Source: Thiodiazotropha sp037384425
Lineage (GTDB): Bacteria > Pseudomonadota > Gammaproteobacteria > Chromatiales > Chromatiaceae
Length of the DNA: 64,000 nt
Assembly: GCA_037384425.1 (NCBI GenBank)
Contig: JARROA010000002.1
Location: 124,001 to 188,000, forward strand
Direction of reading: 5' to 3'
Both the position numbers and the translations under genes were made by a program. The stretch's first letter is position 1. Every line of letters starts with the position of its first letter. This document shows, piece after piece, positions 8,734-16,227 of this stretch. A model generated the notes under the pieces. It was not told the origin of the DNA, searched no databases, and saw nothing but the letters and a program-made list of their open reading frames with translations.

Positions 8734-8749
8734 CGCAGAGAACGTGCCA
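8734..8749 (-). promoter_or_regulatory. Candidate sigma-54 promoter of the 30-residue gene
   Basis: On the minus strand the sequence TGGCACGTTCTCTGCG has the required GG-N10-GC spacing, and the -24 element TGGCACG matches the consensus fully. The -12 element (CTGCG) is a weaker match to TTGCA. Transcription would begin near 8720, giving a leader of about 55 bases. Confidence 0.4.
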
Positions 8750-9106
8750 ATTGATATCGTGTCTATATGTATCGCCTCAACTCATTGACGCGCTTTATTT
8801 TTTATTGCAGATGAAGAGCGATCTCAAACCAGGGTTACGGCACTACCTACACTAAGTGATTGGCGGTGGAAAACAGTCGAACAAGATGGTTGGTCGAATT
8901 GCAACAGATGCCTGTCGAGTCGTGCGGTGAGAGTTGTGTCTTGGTCAGGAGTACGCTACCGGATGGGGGTGGCATGAGACTCGTAACTACTCTATCAGAT
9001 TATTCCGCTATAAAGAGGGGGAGGACCTTGGAACCTGTTTGACCCCTGAGTCATCGTGTATTGAGGATCTGGACGCATCACCCTTGCGCAAAATGTGAGA
9101 GGCAAT
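8750..9106. other. Intergenic region, nothing identified
   Basis: About 355 bases separate the small minus-strand gene and the secreted-protein gene. A 60-codon frame at 8860-9042 (+) has no ribosome-binding site and unconvincing composition. An enhancer for the sigma-54 promoter would be expected here, but I cannot identify one. Confidence 0.35.
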
Positions 9107-9484
9107 ATGAAAGGAACTTACACTTATCTACCCATGCTGTTGGCCGGTTTGTTGGCTGCGATCGAGTCCTTTGCTGGTAATCCGGATATAGTCGATGTTA
9201 AAGCTGCATGTCCTGAAAAAGGCTATTGCAATTTCTCCGTGACCCTGAGCCATGCCGATGAAGGTTGGGATCACTATGCCGACCGCTGGGAAGTGTTGGA
9301 TCCAGATGGGGAGATTCTTGGCACCCGCACGCTGCTGCACCCCCATGTGCATGAGCAACCATTCACCAGGTCATTGAGTCAAATAGCCATTCCGGACGGT
9401 CTGGAAAGGGTGTTTGTGCGGGCCCATGATTCGGTGCACGGATATGGTGGGAAGAAGATCGAGGTTCAACTGCCGTCTCGTTGA
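9107..9484 (+). CDS. Conserved secreted protein of unknown function
   Basis: This is a 125-residue periplasmic protein. The start ATG at 9107 follows GAGAGG; a GTG four codons upstream is possible but less likely. The signal peptide covers about residues 1-24 (YLPMLLAGLLAAIESFAG). The mature part contains VKAACPEKGYCNFSVTLSH with two cysteines that could form a disulphide. It is followed by the dense motif GWDHYADRWEVLDPDGEILG, then RTLLHPHVHEQPFTRSL and VRAHDSVHGYGG. These His-rich motifs are strongly conserved in a family of small periplasmic proteins that I recognise by pattern but cannot name. An immunoglobulin-like beta fold is likely. The gene is monocistronic. Confidence 0.75.
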   Translation: MKGTYTYLPMLLAGLLAAIESFAGNPDIVDVKAACPEKGYCNFSVTLSHADEGWDHYADRWEVLDPDGEILGTRTLLHPHVHEQPFTRSLSQIAIPDGLERVFVRAHDSVHGYGGKKIEVQLPSR

Positions 9485-9746
9485 TAAAGGCAGGGTTCGC
9501 TTCCAAATTCCTGCGATGGCCTGAATCCGGCATTCTCGGTCAACTGGCTTCCGGCTTGGCCAAGTCTCCCCTTATGCAACTGAAGCAAGCGGGGGGGATT
9601 GCGGAGTCTTTCAACAGTTAAAAGCTGAAACAGGGTATCAGCTCCCCCTTTCTCAATCTTTGGGTTGGAGTCAGCTGACTGTCACTAAACAGAATCCTGA
9701 ATTACCAATCAACGAGATGCTGTCGGCTAGTTACACCAATGCCTGC
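9485..9746. other. Intergenic stretch upstream of the ptx control region
   Basis: No gene is supportable here. A short in-frame stretch near 9538-9620 reads protein-like (LAKSPLMQLKQAGG) but is too short and lacks a start. It may be a decayed gene remnant. Confidence 0.3.
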
Positions 9747-9770
9747 CTAGTGGGCCGCGCGGCCCACTAG
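9747..9770. repeat. Perfect 24-base palindrome before the ptx operon
   Basis: CTAGTGGGCCGC at 9747-9758 is followed directly by its exact reverse complement at 9759-9770, with no loop. It lies 7 bases before the Pho-box-like motif. It could be an operator for a dimeric regulator (for example PtxE), a barrier terminator, or a recombination scar. No other copy was found in the window. Confidence 0.6.
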
Positions 9771-9776
9771 CCTCGG

Positions 9777-9799
9777 CCGTCATAAATATTTCAACTATG
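9777..9799 (+). promoter_or_regulatory. Candidate Pho box upstream of ptxABCDE
   Basis: CCGTCATAAAT (9777-9787) followed by ATTTCAACTAT (9788-9798) forms two 11-base units resembling the PhoB half-site CTGTCAT. The first unit matches 6 of 7 positions and the second is weaker. ATAAATATTTCA (9782-9793) is shared exactly with the phoD upstream region. It lies about 120 bases before ptxA. Confidence 0.45.
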
Positions 9800-9915
9800 T
9801 GCGACACGGCTGCAACACTTGGCCGCTAGATTGAGCACCTGTTTAAGGTCCGTAAAGACAAGCCGGCTGGTGATTACGAAACCTAATCATTGGCCGGCGC
9901 CGAACAGGGGTTGCG

Positions 9916-10737
9916 ATGATCAGGCTTCAGAACCTCAGGGTCGATTTTCCAGGCGGGATCGCCGCGCTGCAGCCGACTACGCTGCGGCTCAACAGTGGCG
10001 AGTTCACAGTGCTTCTCGGCGCTTCCGGTGCCGGCAAGTCTACCCTGATGCGCTGCCTGAACCATCTGCAGCGACCCAGCGACGGTAGCATCAGTGTGGA
10101 CGATGTGGGCGAACTGAACAGTGCTGCGCGGCTGCACCGCCACCGTCGCCAGACCGGCATGATCTTCCAGCAGCACCAACTCATCGGTCGTCAGAGTGCC
10201 TTGTCCAACGTTCTGCTGGGGCGTATCGGCTATCACTCGACCCTGCGCAGCCTGTTGCCGTTGCCCAGGGCGGACCGTCGTCTGGCGCTCGAATGCCTGG
10301 ACCGGGTCGGCTTGCTGCACAAGTCGCTGGTGCGGGTCGACCGTCTCAGCGGAGGCCAGCAGCAGCGGGTCGGTATAGCCCGTGCCCTGGCCCAGCAGCC
10401 CCGTCTGATGTTGGCGGACGAACCGGTCGCGAGTCTCGATCCCGCCACTTCGGAACGTGTGCTGTCGTTGTTGCAGCGAATCTGCCGCGAGGACGGCATC
10501 GCCCTGGTCGTCAGCCTGCACCAGGTCGAATACGCCAAGAGTTTCGCCGACCGGATCATCGCCCTGAATCAGGGGCGGGTCGTGTTCGACGGCGCACCTG
10601 CCCTGTTGAGCCCGGAAGCACTCCAACAGATCTATCGGCAATCCACATCCGCAACCGGCGGGGAGATGGACGCGCGTCGTCCGATTCCCGGCGGAAGCGG
10701 TCTTATGTCTCATCAACCCGAGGGGAGCAGACCATGA
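9916..10737 (+). CDS. ptxA: Phosphite ABC transporter ATP-binding protein
   Basis: This 273-residue ATPase subunit energises phosphite import. Walker A is GASGAGKST (about 35-43), the Q-loop is MIFQQHQLIG, the signature is LSGGQQQRVGIARAL, Walker B is LMLADEP, and the H-loop is VVSLHQ. The family is PhnC/PtxA, the phosphonate/phosphite class. The context (ptxB, ptxC and the dehydrogenase ptxD) makes phosphite the likely substrate rather than phosphonate. AGGGG precedes the ATG. The C-terminal tail beyond residue 240 is longer than in most PhnC proteins and overlaps ptxB by 4 bases (ATGA), indicating translational coupling. A Pho-box-like motif and a palindrome lie upstream. Confidence 0.93.
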   Translation: MIRLQNLRVDFPGGIAALQPTTLRLNSGEFTVLLGASGAGKSTLMRCLNHLQRPSDGSISVDDVGELNSAARLHRHRRQTGMIFQQHQLIGRQSALSNVLLGRIGYHSTLRSLLPLPRADRRLALECLDRVGLLHKSLVRVDRLSGGQQQRVGIARALAQQPRLMLADEPVASLDPATSERVLSLLQRICREDGIALVVSLHQVEYAKSFADRIIALNQGRVVFDGAPALLSPEALQQIYRQSTSATGGEMDARRPIPGGSGLMSHQPEGSRP

Positions 10738-11594
10738 AACTGAGTATCCGATTCCTGGGCGTCTTGCTGTTCAGCATTGTCGCCGCCTTCGCCCATGCCA
10801 AGACTGATGCCGATCCCGACACGCTAAAAGTGGCGTTGCTGCCGGACGAGAGTGCGGCAACCGTGATCAAAAACAACCAGCCGCTCAAGGCCTATCTGGA
10901 AAAGCGCCTGCAGAAGAAGATCGAACTGGTGGTGACCACCGACTACTCATCCATGATCGAGGCCATGCGTCATGGCCGTCTCGATCTGGCCTACTTCGGT
11001 CCACTCTCCTATGTGCTGGCCAAGAGCAAGAGCGACATCGAAGCCTTTGCCGCCATCAAGAAGAAAGGTAGTACCACCTACCAGGCGGTGGTGATCGGTA
11101 ATGTGGAGGCGGGCGTCAACAGCATCGAGGACATCGATGGCAAGCAGATGGCTTATGGCGACACCGCCAGTACCTCCAGCCACCTGATCCCGAAATCGAT
11201 GCTGGCGGAGCAGGGACTCTGGGCCGGCAAGCAGTACCAGGAACATTTCCTCGGCGCCCACGACGCGGTGGCCGTGGCGGTGCAGAACGGTCACGCGCAG
11301 GCGGGCGGTCTGAGTCGTCCGATCTTCGAGTCGTTGGTGACGCGCGGTGTGATCAGCCTCGACAAGGTGAAGGTGCTGGGCTACTCCAAACACTTTCCGC
11401 AATACCCCTGGACCATGCGTTCCGATCTGAAACCTGAACTCAAGCAGGCGATTCGAGAGGCCTTCATCGAACTGGACGATCCGGCCGTGCTCAAGCCCTT
11501 CAAGGCCGATGCCTTCGCCGTCATCAGTGACAGCGACTACGATGTGGTGCGTCGTCTCGGCACCCTCTTGCACCTCGATCTGGCCAAGTTCTGA
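10734..11594 (+). CDS. ptxB: Periplasmic phosphite-binding protein
   Basis: This 286-residue substrate-binding protein is exported by a Sec signal (residues 1-22, LGVLLFSIVAAFAHA). The PhnD/PtxB-type fold is shown by LKVALLPDESAATVIKNNQP near the mature N-terminus and by GRLDLAYFGPLSYVLA, GDTASTSSHLIPK, and HDAVAVAVQNGHAQAGGLS. The Y-F-G-P and T-S-S-H segments form the oxyanion pocket in this family. It delivers phosphite to PtxAC. The start ATG overlaps the ptxA stop, and the stop is 2 bases before ptxC. I favour phosphite over phosphonate or phosphate because of the adjacent dehydrogenase. Confidence 0.92.
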   Translation: MKLSIRFLGVLLFSIVAAFAHAKTDADPDTLKVALLPDESAATVIKNNQPLKAYLEKRLQKKIELVVTTDYSSMIEAMRHGRLDLAYFGPLSYVLAKSKSDIEAFAAIKKKGSTTYQAVVIGNVEAGVNSIEDIDGKQMAYGDTASTSSHLIPKSMLAEQGLWAGKQYQEHFLGAHDAVAVAVQNGHAQAGGLSRPIFESLVTRGVISLDKVKVLGYSKHFPQYPWTMRSDLKPELKQAIREAFIELDDPAVLKPFKADAFAVISDSDYDVVRRLGTLLHLDLAKF

Positions 11595-11596
11595 GC

Positions 11597-12406
11597 ATGA
11601 GCGAAACCGCCACGCAACACTTCGACGAACTGCTCGACAGGCAGGGCCGGGCCTGGAACCGGGGTATGTTCCAGCTCGGTGTCGTACTGGCGGTGATCGC
11701 CGCCAGTTCCTACTACGTCGGACTGTTCGACATGCCCCGGCTGGCCGATGGTGTGCCCAGCATCGTCGGTCTGGCCGGAGAGATGTTTCCGCCCGACTTC
11801 AGCCAGGCGGACCGGTGGATGAAACCGCTCTTCGATACCCTGGCCATGAGCGTCGCCGGCACTGCGCTGGCGGTCACCCTGTCCCTCCCGCTGGCCTTTC
11901 TCGCGGCGCGCAACACGTCGCCTCATCCGCTGGTATACCAGGCCGCCCGCGGGGTGCTCAACGCCCTGCGCGCGGTGCCCGAGCTGATCATGGGTATTCT
12001 CTTCGTGGCCGCTGTCGGCTTTGGCGCCCTGCCTGGCGTGCTGGCCCTGGGTCTGCACTCGGTGGGGATGGTCGGCAAGTTTTTCGCCGAGGCGGTGGAG
12101 CATGTGGACGAGGCTCCGGTGGAGGCTGCACGCGCCGCCGGCGCCACACCCCTGCAAGTGGTGCTGCACGGAGTACTGCCGCAGGTACTGCCGCAGATGG
12201 CCGACATCTCGATCTACCGCTGGGAGTACAACTTCCGCGCCTCCACCGTGATGGGCATGGTGGGTGCGGGCGGCATCGGATTTGAGCTGATCGGTTCACT
12301 GCGCATCATGCAGTATCAGGACGTCTCGGCGCTGTTGCTGATCATCCTGCTGATGGTGACCCTGGTCGACGCCTTCAGCGACACCCTGCGCAAGCGTTTC
12401 AAATAA
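11597..12406 (+). CDS. ptxC: Phosphite ABC transporter permease
   Basis: This 269-residue inner-membrane permease of the PhnE/PtxC type has about six hydrophobic segments: for example GMFQLGVVLAVIAASSYYVG near 23-42, LAVTLSLPLAFLAA, LIMGILFVAAVGFGALPG and LLLIILLMVTLVDAF. The EAA loop that contacts the ATPase is EAARAAGATPLQVVLHGVLP. It starts 2 bases after the ptxB stop and is followed by ptxD after 15 bases. Together with PtxA and PtxB it makes a complete importer. Confidence 0.92.
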   Translation: MSETATQHFDELLDRQGRAWNRGMFQLGVVLAVIAASSYYVGLFDMPRLADGVPSIVGLAGEMFPPDFSQADRWMKPLFDTLAMSVAGTALAVTLSLPLAFLAARNTSPHPLVYQAARGVLNALRAVPELIMGILFVAAVGFGALPGVLALGLHSVGMVGKFFAEAVEHVDEAPVEAARAAGATPLQVVLHGVLPQVLPQMADISIYRWEYNFRASTVMGMVGAGGIGFELIGSLRIMQYQDVSALLLIILLMVTLVDAFSDTLRKRFK

Positions 12407-12421
12407 CATGGAGGATCAACG

Positions 12422-13429
12422 ATGAAACCCAAAGCCGTACTCACCCACTGGGTACACCCCGAGGTGGTCGACTATCTGCGGGAATCGTGCGAAGTGGTGG
12501 TCAACGACAGCCGGGAGAGCCTGCCGCGTGAGGAGCTCATCAATCGCGCCAGGGATGCGCAGGCGTTGATGACCTTCATGCCGGACAGCCTCGACGATGC
12601 GTTCCTTGCCGCCTGTCCGAATCTGCGTATCGTCGCCTGCGCCCTCAAGGGGTACGATAATTTCGATGTCGAGGCCTGCACCCGGCGTGGCGTCTGGATC
12701 AGCAACGTGCCCGACCTGCTGACGGTGCCCACGGCGGAGCTGACCATCGGTCTGCTCATCGGCCTGACCCGCAAGCTGCTGGCCGGGGACCGGCTGGTGC
12801 GCTCGGGTGAGTTTCAGGGCTGGCGACCGGTGCTCTACGGCGCCGGGCTGACCGGCAAGACGCTCGGCATCATCGGCATGGGGGCGGTGGGGAAAGCGAT
12901 CGCCAAACGCCTGAGCGGCTACGACATGCGCCTGCTGTATACCGACCCCGAGCCCCTGTCCCGCGAGCGGGAGCTGGATCTGGGACTGAACGGGGTGTCG
13001 CTGGAGATCCTGCTGTCGTTGAGCGATTACGTGGTGCCGATGGTGCCCATGAACAGCAAGACCCTGCACCTGATCAACGACAAAACCCTGGGGCTGATGA
13101 AACCGGGGGCCTTCCTTATCAACACCTGCCGCGGTTCCGTGGTCGATGAGGAGGCGGTGATCCGTGCCTTGTCCGACGGCCGGCTCGCCGGTTATGCAGC
13201 GGACGTCTTCGAAATGGAGGAGTGGGTGCGTGAGGATCGTCCACGCGCCATTCCCCAGGCGTTGTTGGAGGAGACGGCGCGCACCCTGTTTACACCTCAC
13301 CTGGGTTCGGCCGTGGACGGGGTGCGAAAGGAGATTGCCATGGAGGCGGCTCACAACATTGTGCAGGCGCTTGCTGGGGACCAACCCCGGGGTGCGCTCA
13401 ATCTGCCGCTGGCGAGGGATCTGGCCTGA
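12422..13429 (+). CDS. ptxD: NAD-dependent phosphite dehydrogenase
   Basis: This 335-residue D-2-hydroxyacid-dehydrogenase-family enzyme oxidises phosphite to phosphate with NAD+ in the cytoplasm. The family hallmarks of PtxD, as opposed to other D-hydroxyacid dehydrogenases, are present: ALKGYDNFDV with Lys76, VPDLLTVPTAELTIGL (97-112), RSGEFQGW (127-134), the Rossmann GMGAVG (152-157), NTCRGSVVDE with Arg237, DVFEME with Glu266, and TPHLGSAV with His293. Lys, Arg, Glu and His are the known catalytic/binding set. The NAD-selecting Glu175 of the characterised enzyme is Asp here, which still predicts NAD preference. The ATG follows GGAGG. The operon position after the transporter matches ptxABCDE of Pseudomonas stutzeri. 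Confidence 0.95.
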   Translation: MKPKAVLTHWVHPEVVDYLRESCEVVVNDSRESLPREELINRARDAQALMTFMPDSLDDAFLAACPNLRIVACALKGYDNFDVEACTRRGVWISNVPDLLTVPTAELTIGLLIGLTRKLLAGDRLVRSGEFQGWRPVLYGAGLTGKTLGIIGMGAVGKAIAKRLSGYDMRLLYTDPEPLSRERELDLGLNGVSLEILLSLSDYVVPMVPMNSKTLHLINDKTLGLMKPGAFLINTCRGSVVDEEAVIRALSDGRLAGYAADVFEMEEWVREDRPRAIPQALLEETARTLFTPHLGSAVDGVRKEIAMEAAHNIVQALAGDQPRGALNLPLARDLA

Positions 13430-14301
13430 CTCATCTGAATCTGGAGCATATCGCCACCTTCCTGGCCTTGGTCCGCAACGGGAATTTCCGCAAGGCGGCT
13501 GCTGAACGCGGCATCTCCCAGGGAGCGATTTCGCAGCACATAAAAAAGCTGGAGATCCTGCTCGGCACCCAATTGGTGGAGCGCACGCAACAGGGTTGTT
13601 CGCCGACCTCGGACGGGGAGCGGCTGCTGCCCCATGCGGAGAGTCTGCTGCGGGTCAACGGGCGTGCGCTCAATGCAATTCAGCGGGAGAGCGTGGTGGT
13701 CGGTGCCAGCTCCAATGTCGGCACCTACCTGCTGCAGCCTGAGATCAAGGCGTTTCTCGACAGGGCCGGAGGCCGTTGCGATGTCGAGCTGGTGATCCGG
13801 CGTAATCCAACGGTGGCGGAGAAGCTCGAGAGCGGGGAAGTCGACGTGGCGGTGATGGAGTGGTGGGATGGCCGGCCAGGCTGTACCGCTGCTCTGTGGC
13901 GACGCGAGGAGATGCTGGTAATCGTGCCACCCGATCACGCCTGGGTCGGTATGCCGGGCATTCCCCCATCGCTGCTGTGTGAGTCGCAGATGCTGGGCGG
14001 GGAATCGGGTACCGGCACCGGCAGATTGCTGGCACGTTACTTCGGCGATCGGGCCGGCGGTATGCGGAGTGCCATGAGTCTGGGCAGCACGGAGGCGGTC
14101 AAACAGTGGGTCAAGGCTGGACTGGGCGTGTCATTGGTGCTGGCTGGCAGCGTCGAGCGGGAGCGCCGTGACGGTACACTCTGCGCGATTCCTGTCGAGG
14201 GTGAGCCGCTGTATAAAGAACTCTACGTTGTATGGCGTGATGCGTTGTCACCACAGAGCCTGTCGAGGCGGTTCGCCGAGAGCCTGCTTGTGGATGATTA
14301 A
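13426..14301 (+). CDS. ptxE: LysR-family regulator of the ptx operon
   Basis: This LysR regulator of about 291 residues has the N-terminal winged helix LNLEHIATFLALVRNGNFRK, AAAERGISQGAISQHIKKLE, then a substrate-binding domain (VVVGASSNVGTYLLQPEIKAF onward). No ATG, GTG or TTG start exists upstream of the helix. The TTG at 13468 would remove the first helix. A CTG at 13426 overlaps the ptxD stop (CTGA) and lies 6 bases after GAGGGA, so I choose that unusual start. The reading frame is open further upstream but has no better start. By analogy with P. stutzeri, PtxE is the fifth gene of the operon and may regulate it. The exact start is uncertain. Confidence 0.85.
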   Translation: MTHLNLEHIATFLALVRNGNFRKAAAERGISQGAISQHIKKLEILLGTQLVERTQQGCSPTSDGERLLPHAESLLRVNGRALNAIQRESVVVGASSNVGTYLLQPEIKAFLDRAGGRCDVELVIRRNPTVAEKLESGEVDVAVMEWWDGRPGCTAALWRREEMLVIVPPDHAWVGMPGIPPSLLCESQMLGGESGTGTGRLLARYFGDRAGGMRSAMSLGSTEAVKQWVKAGLGVSLVLAGSVERERRDGTLCAIPVEGEPLYKELYVVWRDALSPQSLSRRFAESLLVDD

Positions 14302-14372
14302 GAGCGGGTTTTTTGCCGCGCAGAAACGACACAGGGATCGGAGTGTGATGGCGCTCAGTTAAATACCATTTT

Positions 14373-14430
14373 GGTGGGGCAGGGCCCCACCCTGCACTTA
14401 ATTCGAGCGATAGGGTGGGGCCCTGTCCAT
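14373..14430. repeat. Palindromic intergenic repeat, type A
   Basis: GTGGGGC-AGG-GCCCCAC (14374-14390) plus an inverted partner AGGGTGGGGCCCTG (14412-14425) form a large hairpin between ptxE and the next gene. Related copies occur at 26728-26787 and, as fragments, at 36617-36640 and 36955-36977. It may also act as the ptx operon's 3' end. Confidence 0.7.
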
Positions 14431-14542
14431 CAAATCCAATTGAATTGCACCGAGCTGTTCGGTGTTCTATCACTTTAAGACTCGCCATTCGGATCGGCGC
14501 GAATTCACTTCGACCCTCCAGGTGGGGTATGTTGAGTGAACG

Positions 14543-15070
14543 ATGAACCCGATAACCACCTGTGACCTGCCGGAAACAGCACTGCTCGTGCGATATCGGC
14601 ATGCGGGCGCGTATACCGATTGCTTTGTGCTCGACATTCCGCGCGCGGTTTCCCAGGCAGCCTATGTCGAGGCCTTCTACACCACCTGGCTGTTCAAGCT
14701 CGAACGTCGGCTGTTGTCCTGGTTCATGCATCGGCCCTCAACGGATCTCGAAGCGGCTGAACTGGCACTCGGTCGGAGAGACGAATTTGCGGCCTGGCGT
14801 GTGGAGGGGCGTGACAACGACCAGTTGCTGATGTGTGATTTTCAGGAGCGTACACGTTCATGGCTGATGAGTGTTACGGCACGTGACGGTCACGGCAGCC
14901 GGCTCTACTTCGGTTCCGCCGTGGTGCCGGTCGTCGACAGTTCGGGGCAGGCGCGCATGGGTTTGCTGTTTCGCGCCCTGCTGGGTTTTCATCGATTCTA
15001 TTCGCGTGCATTATTGCATGCCGCGGTATCGAGGCTTTCAAATATTGGCGACGAGCTGTCATCAACTTGA
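14543..15070 (+). CDS. Conserved protein of unknown function
   Basis: This 175-residue protein has no signal peptide or membrane segment. Visible features are YTDCFVLDIPRAVSQAAYVEAF, FYTTWLFKLERRLLSWFMHRPSTD, DEFAAWRVEGRDNDQLLMCDF, RTRSWLMSV and a C-terminal FRALLGFHRFYSRALLHAAV. The aromatic, Arg-rich pattern looks conserved and the fold could be a START/SRPBCC-like ligand-binding cup, but this is only an impression. It is a single gene bounded by type A and type B palindromic repeats. I do not recognise a named family. Confidence 0.65.
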   Translation: MNPITTCDLPETALLVRYRHAGAYTDCFVLDIPRAVSQAAYVEAFYTTWLFKLERRLLSWFMHRPSTDLEAAELALGRRDEFAAWRVEGRDNDQLLMCDFQERTRSWLMSVTARDGHGSRLYFGSAVVPVVDSSGQARMGLLFRALLGFHRFYSRALLHAAVSRLSNIGDELSST

Positions 15071-15150
15071 GGTCACGACAAGGATCACAGTGCAGTGGCA
15101 CTGAGTTAAGACACGAAAGTAAGTTTTGTACGCTGTTTTGCCCGGAATTC

Positions 15151-15210
15151 GGTGCGGCAAGCCGCACCCTACCCCTAATTTAATCGTAGGGCGCGGCTTG
15201 CCGCACCGAA
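15151..15210. repeat. Palindromic intergenic repeat, type B
   Basis: CGGTGCGGCAAGCCGCACC (15151-15169), a spacer, and the inverted copy GCGGCTTGCCGCACCG (15194-15209) make a long hairpin. A near-identical copy lies at 26816-26880. Confidence 0.75.
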
Positions 15211-15322
15211 AAATAGGCTTAACTGATTGCCATTCGGTCTCGGAGCGGCTGTGTCGAAACAGATCTCACCCCGAGACCGGATGCGCCTCCAAGGCGCGTG
15301 GAAATTTGAGCCAGGAGTTTTC

Positions 15323-15766
15323 GTGAACATAGCCATCGTCAGATCCGATACGGAGATCGCCGCCTGTTACCCGGTAATGAGCGAACTGCGTCCGCACATC
15401 GCCGAGGGGGAGTTCGTCGAACGTGTGCGTCGCCTGGAAGAGGACGGATATCGACTCGTCTGCCTGTGGCAAGATGGAGTCCCACAGGCCGTGGCCGGTA
15501 TCCGAACCGGCGAGAATCTCGCCTGGGGCAGGTTCCTCTACGTGGATGACCTGGTGACGGCCCCCGCTCAACGGTCGAAAGGCCATGGCGCCCGTCTGCT
15601 GGCCTGGATCCGGGAGTACGCGGCCAAGCAGGGTTGCGCGCAATTGCATCTCGACTCCGGGCTGCAGCGCTTGGATGCGCATCGCTTCTATGAGCGGGAA
15701 GGGGTTGCGAAGTTCGGGTTTCATTTTGCCGAGATATTGGCGTTCGGAAACGCATCCGGTCGGTGA
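15323..15766 (+). CDS. GNAT-family N-acetyltransferase
   Basis: This 147-residue protein has the GNAT fold. The acetyl-CoA site is seen as FLYVDDLVTAPAQRSKGHGA, with the R/Q-x-x-G-x-G/A motif A as RSKGHGARLL. It is followed by LHLDSGLQRLDAHRFYEREG, a typical motif B. I start at GTG 15323, six bases after CAGGAG. An upstream frame from 15227 has a poor start. The substrate cannot be told from sequence; members of this subgroup acetylate small amines, amino acids or antibiotics. The gene is alone, with a type B repeat upstream. Confidence 0.85.
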   Translation: MNIAIVRSDTEIAACYPVMSELRPHIAEGEFVERVRRLEEDGYRLVCLWQDGVPQAVAGIRTGENLAWGRFLYVDDLVTAPAQRSKGHGARLLAWIREYAAKQGCAQLHLDSGLQRLDAHRFYEREGVAKFGFHFAEILAFGNASGR

Positions 15767-15837
15767 TGTGGCTTCGATCAACTTCGGCTGGGTCCCGGCT
15801 TGAATCGGTCCGGCCACTGCCCTAGTATCCACCGTCG

Positions 15838-16146
15838 ATGACCACCCGAACCCGCAAACTGCGCTTTCCCATCCACCTGCTGCTGGCGGCATCGCTGTTG
15901 GCGCTCGGATGGTTCCAGCTGCACCACAAGCTGACGGCGCACCTCCACGATGACGGTGCGGCCTGCGAGATCTGCGTGTTTGCCGGCCAGCTGGGTGATG
16001 GTGTCATCGCTTCCCCCGTTGTTCCGGTCACGACGGATCTGCCGATCCGCTTCTCAGTGGCCAACCACTATGCGACGCCCTTTCTCGAGCCGCTGTTCCG
16101 CTCATCGCTGAGCCAGCGCGGGCCTCCCATCCACTCTCCAGCCTGA
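15838..16146 (+). CDS. DUF2946-like small protein with metal-type motifs
   Basis: This 102-residue protein has an N-terminal hydrophobic segment (HLLLAASLLALGWFQLHH, about 13-30) followed by HLHDDGAACEICVFAGQLGDG. His/Cys pairs after a membrane anchor are typical of DUF2946-like proteins that often neighbour metal and TonB transport genes. The C-terminus is short and Pro-rich. It is followed after 81 bases by an outer-membrane barrel gene and then by a zinc/manganese-type binding protein and permease. A role in sensing or handling a metal is inferred from the motifs and neighbours only. Confidence 0.65.
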   Translation: MTTRTRKLRFPIHLLLAASLLALGWFQLHHKLTAHLHDDGAACEICVFAGQLGDGVIASPVVPVTTDLPIRFSVANHYATPFLEPLFRSSLSQRGPPIHSPA

Positions 16147-16227
16147 TTCCTTCCTAACTCTTTTTTGGTGTCACCGGCTCCCCGTGGGGCGGTGTATGCA
16201 CCCCTATCCAGGTTTTGGAGAAACTGC

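Noticed and set aside
9530..9625. Possible transposase or gene remnant (LAKSPLMQLKQAGG)
   Set aside because: Too short to assign and no terminal repeats found.
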